Shown here: piece by piece, positions 59,896 through 64,000 of the stretch
Position numbering within the stretch: position 1 is the stretch's first letter
Layout of the letters: every line of letters starts with the position of its first letter
Assembly: GCF_900100605.1 (NCBI RefSeq)
Contig: NZ_FNCN01000014.1
Coordinates: 1-64,000 of the forward strand
Source: Sinosporangium album
Lineage (GTDB): Bacteria > Actinomycetota > Actinomycetes > Streptosporangiales > Streptosporangiaceae
Length of the DNA stretch: 64,000 nt
Direction of reading: 5' to 3'
Made by a program: the position numbers and the translations under genes
The notes under the pieces: model-generated
The model's database searches: none
The model's input: only the letters and a program-made list of their open reading frames with translations
Told to the model about the DNA's origin: nothing

Positions 59896-62127
59896 TCAGT
59901 TGCGCGCCTCCACCGTGGCGAGGACCGAGCGGTAGACCCTCGGGCCGAGTCCGTCGAACGCCTGCCGCAGGTCCCGCTTGCGGGCCAGGCCGGTGTCGCT
60001 CACATCGGAGAACGGCGACGTCCACTCCACCAGGTGGTCGAGGCTGCGCATCGGCAGCAGGTCCGCGGTGGCCTCGTAGACGTCGCAGATCTCACGCAGC
60101 CGGTCGAGTTCCTGCGGGTCCACGTCGCGCAGACCCGCCTCCGCCCCGATCCCGTCCAGCCACTCCTGCACGCTGACCTGGAACTGCGCCACCAGCTTGT
60201 AGAGCAGCACCGTCGCCCCCACCGCGGGTAGGGCCGCCGGCGTGGCCAGCTCCTGGCGCAGCGGCACCCCGCGCATCAGCGAGCGCGGTCCGCGGGGGCG
60301 CCGCCTGCGCTCTACCGCGAAGAGCTGCCGTAGCACCCGGTCGAGGTCGTCGAGCGACGCGAGCGCGCGCAGGGCGCGGTCGAAATGCTGCCCGATGCTG
60401 ATCGGCAGACGGCTCGCGGGGCGGGCCGGAAGGGCGCGCGCCGGTGCGGAGAGGTGGATCCATTCGAGCAGGCTCTCGGTGACCCGCCGGATATCCCTGA
60501 TCTCGTTGCCGAGCCTCTCGGTGCGCTTGTCGATCAGGTCGAAGGCGTCGGCGCCGTCGCTGCGCGCGATGCGGTCGGTGCTCGCGTGCAGCCAGGAGCG
60601 GAACTCATCGTCGAAATGGAGGGAGTTGTACTGGATGGGGGCGCGGTCGAAGAGCTTGTTGACCTTGGAGACCAGCTCGGTGGGGATGCGGCCGTTGATG
60701 ACGAGCACCCGCCGTATGGGGTTAGCCTCCGACAGCACGGCATTGGAGGCGGTCTCCAAGCGGGCGACCTCGGCCTCGTCGAGCACCGTGTCGGTGATCC
60801 AGACCGCGCAGGCGCCCTTGCGCCCCACCGGGATCCAGAAGTCGACCACCACCTTGCCCGGCACCCGCCACTGCTCGTGGTTCGTCCACCCCTCGGAGTT
60901 GATGATGCGGCGTACGGCGGCGCTGATGTCGATGGGTTCGGCCTCGCGGAAGATGCGCCGGGCCACCTCGCCCACCAGGCGCCCCGTGACCCTGGCGGGA
61001 GGCTCGCCCCCCATGGCCTCGCCGTACGCGTAATGGCAGAGCTGGATGGCCTGGCGCGGGATGCCGTCGCTGATGCGGACGATCTCGTCGGCGGCCTCCT
61101 CGTCGAACAGCGGATGCGGCCACTGCCCGAGCTGGAGTTGGAGGTAGGCCCTGACGTGGTCGGCGGTGAACAGGGACGGGGGCAGGATCCTGACGCGCTC
61201 CCTGGCGTTCGCCGACAGCATGGGCTGGGCGTCGGGCAGACCGAAGAGGATCAGCAGGCAGCCCGCGTTGACGAAGGCGTTGAGGAGCCGTTCGAAGGCC
61301 GGCGCGATCTCGGGGTCCTTGAACAGCGGGAGCAGCCGCTCGAACTCGTCGATCAGGACGATGAGCTTCCTGCCGGTACGGCCGTGCAGAAAGGCCAGCA
61401 CCCCTATCGCCTCGAAGGCGGCGAACTCATCGTCGATGGCCGTGGTGATGCCGTGCTCGCGGAGGATGTCATCGGGCGGTTCCCCGCTCAGCCAGGCGTG
61501 GACCGCCGGCTGGTATTCGTCCTCCAGCACGAGCTGGAGCGCGATGGCGAACTCCTGTCTGACGGCGAACTCCGAGAGCGCGGCCCGCAGCTTGTCCAGG
61601 TAGACGTTGCGCGACATGCCGAGCCTGTTGATGATCTCGTCGGCCGACCTCTCCCTGAACTTGGGCTGCGTGGTCAGCCGCCTGGTGATCGCCCCCCTCT
61701 GGAGATCGTCCATCAGAATGAAATGGTGATAATCCTCGGCGAGCTGTTTGATTTGTTCCGGGGATATTTTCTTGATAAACCTGTCCAAATAGAGCCGCAG
61801 CATGCTCCTGCCCGGCTCGTCGAACTCTATGATCGTCGTGCTCTCACTCCTGCGGCGTTTCACGGAGTGCAGCACCTCAAGGGCTATGTGTGTCTTCCCG
61901 GTGCCGAACTCGCCGATGACCGCCAGGACCCGGCCGAGGCCCGTCGTGCCTGTGCGCGACGGGTCGATCGCGCTCAGATACTCGTTGACAAAGGCCGTGA
62001 CCTCGATCAACGCGGGCGTCGGCACCGTCGGCGGAGGGCTCGCGGGACCGGCCACCAGGTGGGCGATGGCCGAGCTTGGAAAGGGGTTCCGACCCGGTGG
62101 ATCGGCCGGGACCTCGTGTGGCCTCAC
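59896..62127 (-). CDS. AAA-type P-loop ATPase, conflict-island operon
   Basis: A 743-residue protein. The N-terminal half is an AAA/ORC-like ATPase: Walker A GEFGTGKTH (72-80), Walker B LIVLIDEFERLL (near 255), sensor-1-like LLILFGLPDAQ, and the lid region ending ISDGIPRQAIQLC. The C-terminal half (about 390-743) is helical and unrecognised, including FWIPVGRKGACAVWITDTVL, which resembles a small nuclease-like or restriction-endonuclease-like strand pattern, not proven. GTG 62127 overlaps the previous stop (GTGA). It converges on the unrecognised gene ending at 59859. Confidence 0.7.
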   Translation of the reverse strand: MRPHEVPADPPGRNPFPSSAIAHLVAGPASPPPTVPTPALIEVTAFVNEYLSAIDPSRTGTTGLGRVLAVIGEFGTGKTHIALEVLHSVKRRRSESTTIIEFDEPGRSMLRLYLDRFIKKISPEQIKQLAEDYHHFILMDDLQRGAITRRLTTQPKFRERSADEIINRLGMSRNVYLDKLRAALSEFAVRQEFAIALQLVLEDEYQPAVHAWLSGEPPDDILREHGITTAIDDEFAAFEAIGVLAFLHGRTGRKLIVLIDEFERLLPLFKDPEIAPAFERLLNAFVNAGCLLILFGLPDAQPMLSANARERVRILPPSLFTADHVRAYLQLQLGQWPHPLFDEEAADEIVRISDGIPRQAIQLCHYAYGEAMGGEPPARVTGRLVGEVARRIFREAEPIDISAAVRRIINSEGWTNHEQWRVPGKVVVDFWIPVGRKGACAVWITDTVLDEAEVARLETASNAVLSEANPIRRVLVINGRIPTELVSKVNKLFDRAPIQYNSLHFDDEFRSWLHASTDRIARSDGADAFDLIDKRTERLGNEIRDIRRVTESLLEWIHLSAPARALPARPASRLPISIGQHFDRALRALASLDDLDRVLRQLFAVERRRRPRGPRSLMRGVPLRQELATPAALPAVGATVLLYKLVAQFQVSVQEWLDGIGAEAGLRDVDPQELDRLREICDVYEATADLLPMRSLDHLVEWTSPFSDVSDTGLARKRDLRQAFDGLGPRVYRSVLATVEARN

Positions 62128-63098
62128 TCGCCCTCCTCAGATTCGCCGAAGATGTCATTCCAAATGTCATTGAGGAAGTCACTGAGATTCTCATAGCTTA
62201 TCGGGACGACGGGGTGGCGGGGAATATAGGTGCTGTACAGCCTGCAGAAATACTCCTGGAGAAAGCGAAGCGTGAAGAGCGGTCTCACTTCGCCGACCTC
62301 GTTGAAAAACTTCACGAGCGCGTCGTCGGGGATCTGCGGGAGGTCGCGCCGCCGGTCGGGAGGGACGCGCCGCATGTGGTCCTTGAACCAGAGCAGGCCG
62401 TCCTCGGCTCTGAGCGGCCCGATCTTCACCGGGACGAGCGAGGAGGTCAGCTCCCTCTTGATCCTGTTGATGGGGGTGATGCCGAAGGTCGCGATCTCGG
62501 CGAAGAAGACGATGTTCCTGAGGGCGAGCCTGGCCAGCTCGTGGATCTCCTCCTCCGACCTCGCCCTCGGCATCAGGACCAGCAGGACGAGGCTGTACTT
62601 CTTGAGCAGGCCGCTGAGGAACTGGTAGCCCTCGACGAGATCCTTCTCCACGGGCAGCGCCTCCAGTTTCTCCCACTCCGGCAGGGTGAAGAACTGGGCC
62701 ACCTGCTCGCGCAGCCGCTCGACGCAGACGCTGAACAGCGTGCGCGCCCGCTTCTTGTGGTCGCCCTCGGGGTGGATGTCCATGAGGTCGACGATCACCG
62801 GGCTGCCCGACGGCGTGTCCTGGCCGTGCGGCTGCGCCGCCTGTTCGCGTAGCCGCGAGTTGAGCCAGTGCACGCATTTGTTGACCAGGGCCGACTTGCC
62901 GCAGCCGTCGTGGCCGGTCACGAGGACCACATGGCCGTTGACCAGGAGCTTGCCGAGCGGGTTGAACGACTGGGTGAACCTGTCGAACGAGGCGAACACA
63001 TCGTCCACACCCACGTAGAGCCCGTCGTGCGCCGTGTCCAACCAGGGGCAGAGCGCCTCGCTGGAATGCACGACGGGTGGCGGACAGAATGGTGTCAC
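62124..63098 (-). CDS. Second P-loop NTPase of the island operon
   Basis: A 324-residue NTPase: Walker A TGHDGCGKSAL (near 61-71) and a hydrophobic strand LVLLVLMPRARSEEE where Walker B would be expected but without the usual Asp/Glu pair, so hydrolysis may be weak. The C-terminus is helical and charged (FLNDIWNDIFGESEEGE). I do not recognise the family; it could pair with the larger ATPase next to it. GTG 63098 overlaps the stop of the upstream gene and its own stop overlaps the next GTG, so all three genes are coupled. Confidence 0.65.
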   Translation of the reverse strand: MTPFCPPPVVHSSEALCPWLDTAHDGLYVGVDDVFASFDRFTQSFNPLGKLLVNGHVVLVTGHDGCGKSALVNKCVHWLNSRLREQAAQPHGQDTPSGSPVIVDLMDIHPEGDHKKRARTLFSVCVERLREQVAQFFTLPEWEKLEALPVEKDLVEGYQFLSGLLKKYSLVLLVLMPRARSEEEIHELARLALRNIVFFAEIATFGITPINRIKRELTSSLVPVKIGPLRAEDGLLWFKDHMRRVPPDRRRDLPQIPDDALVKFFNEVGEVRPLFTLRFLQEYFCRLYSTYIPRHPVVPISYENLSDFLNDIWNDIFGESEEGE

Positions 63099-64000
63099 GT
63101 CGGACGCTCCGCATTATCTCGCTTTTCCGGCTCCCGTTTTTCCGGCGAAACTCCGCCGGTATCTCCTTCGCGGACCGTTCCGCCGCCCACCGCCCGCCCT
63201 TCCGGCGTTTCCTCCCCTCTTCGCGTGGGATGCTCGGAAGTGGGCTCAGGCGTTTTCCCCGTCTTTCTCCGAACGGCCGCCCGTGGCCGTCCGGCTCGCG
63301 CCCGGGAGAACACGCCTGTGGTCTTCCCCGCGGTCCAGTCGAAGGCGGCCGACAGCTCGCTGCGCGCGAGCGCGTCGACCAGGTCCCTGGTGCTGTTCTC
63401 GAATTCCCGGAGGGCCGCCAGGAGGCGGTCGGTCTCGGCGTCCGCCCCGTGGATCCGGGTCGCGAGCCAGGCGTCGTAGCCGATCACGGCGAGCTCGTCC
63501 TCCAGCACGGCCCGCAGGCGGGCCGCCGGAGCCCGGCACCCCGCCCGCATGGAGCCCACATGGTGAAGCTGCGAGAGCAGGTCGGCGTGCCTCGCCCGGG
63601 TGACGGCCGGATCGGGCTGCCTGCCTTCGGCCTCGGCCCAGTCGTGAAGCTGCTGGCTGTACGCCTCGCGGAACGCCGCGAACCGCGCCAGCAGCAGATC
63701 GCCCTCCCTCCGCCTCCGGTCCGACGCCACGCGCCATTCGGCGCTGCCCAAGGCCAGCAGGGCTCCGAAGGCGATCGGCACCAGCACCCCGAGCCATCCC
63801 GATGGCGCTCCGCCGTTCCCTCCGGGCGCGGCGGGCTGCGGCACCGAGGCGATCAGCGCGGCGCACGCCCGGTCGAAGTCGGCCTTCTTACGTGCGCGCC
63901 ATTGCTCCATGTCGAGCCACTGGCCGCCCACTTTGACGGTGTCGCCGGATCGCTCGCTCGCCACGCCCAGGCTCACCGCCGCGTCCAGCAGCGGGACGCG
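63095..64000 (-). CDS. Single-span membrane protein of the island operon (partial at window edge)
   Basis: At least 302 residues; the reading frame is still open at base 64000 (RVPLLDAAVSLGVASERSG), so the GTG at 63976 may not be the true start. A helical region with WLDMEQWRARKKADFDRA precedes a membrane helix (GWLGVLVPIAFGALLALGS), then a long charged helical domain (RRREGDLLLARFAAFREAY) and a disordered tail ending EKREPEKRDNAERPT. Function unknown. As the first known gene of the three-gene operon it may anchor the two NTPases at the membrane. Confidence 0.6.
   Translation of the reverse strand, partial: RVPLLDAAVSLGVASERSGDTVKVGGQWLDMEQWRARKKADFDRACAALIASVPQPAAPGGNGGAPSGWLGVLVPIAFGALLALGSAEWRVASDRRRREGDLLLARFAAFREAYSQQLHDWAEAEGRQPDPAVTRARHADLLSQLHHVGSMRAGCRAPAARLRAVLEDELAVIGYDAWLATRIHGADAETDRLLAALREFENSTRDLVDALARSELSAAFDWTAGKTTGVFSRARAGRPRAAVRRKTGKTPEPTSEHPTRRGEETPEGRAVGGGTVREGDTGGVSPEKREPEKRDNAERPT

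Overview
The window is very GC-rich (roughly 70% or more by eye). Many genes start with GTG, adjacent genes overlap by GTGA or ATGA, and the gene content is typical of actinomycetes: SepH, DUF4193, DUF3710, DUF3159, DUF4235, paired TrkA proteins, a coproporphyrin-type ferrochelatase, AfsR/BTAD regulators and an FXSXX-COOH system. This fits a filamentous actinobacterium, probably of the Streptosporangiales. The genus is not determinable from what I can see.

Layout. 1-8.3 kb: the end of an IS630-type transposase, a small membrane protein, a lytic transglycosylase lipoprotein, a DUF2267 plus release-factor-like (baeRF) pair, a 12-bp tandem array, an NAD-dependent epimerase and a SulP transporter fused to carbonic anhydrase. 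8.3-18.7 kb: a proline-rich membrane-anchored protein, a PEBP lipoprotein, a large AfsR-like ATPase regulator facing a DrrAB-type ABC exporter whose promoter carries SARP-like heptamer repeats, and a two-gene PH-domain membrane operon. 18.8-32.4 kb: sepH with an expanded C-terminus and a CRP-type palindrome upstream, polysaccharide deacetylase, MFS transporter, a second lytic transglycosylase, hemH, an S9 peptidase coupled to an inositol-monophosphatase gene, and a response regulator/histidine kinase pair.

32.7-47.7 kb is a conserved housekeeping block: DUF4193, an EcsC-like protein, otsA, DUF4235, valS, an AI-2E family permease, dut, DUF3710, an OB-fold protein, DUF3159, two TrkA potassium-gating proteins, an APC permease and a TRAM-domain RNA methyltransferase. 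Several perfect-stem terminators separate the transcription units.

47.8-64 kb is accessory. Two near-identical leaderless cassettes encoding 78-residue coiled-coil proteins bound a 3.5-kb segment that holds an IS21 istA remnant, a beta-helix enzyme and a divergent TetR regulator with a Cys4 tail. Then come a membrane-anchored GH18-like protein and a 5' fragment of the RNA-repair gene hen1. After a visibly AT-richer stretch with a good promoter lies the most interesting part: an FXSXX-COOH-type precursor whose last five residues are FRNAI (Asn instead of Ser), an FxsT-like ParA/TIR/NB-ARC/TPR protein, and a companion protein built from an internal duplication. This group converges on a three-gene, GTGA-coupled operon of two P-loop NTPases and a membrane protein that runs off the window. 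No radical-SAM maturase (FxsB) is present. The arrangement resembles a conflict/signalling island that I cannot match to a described system.
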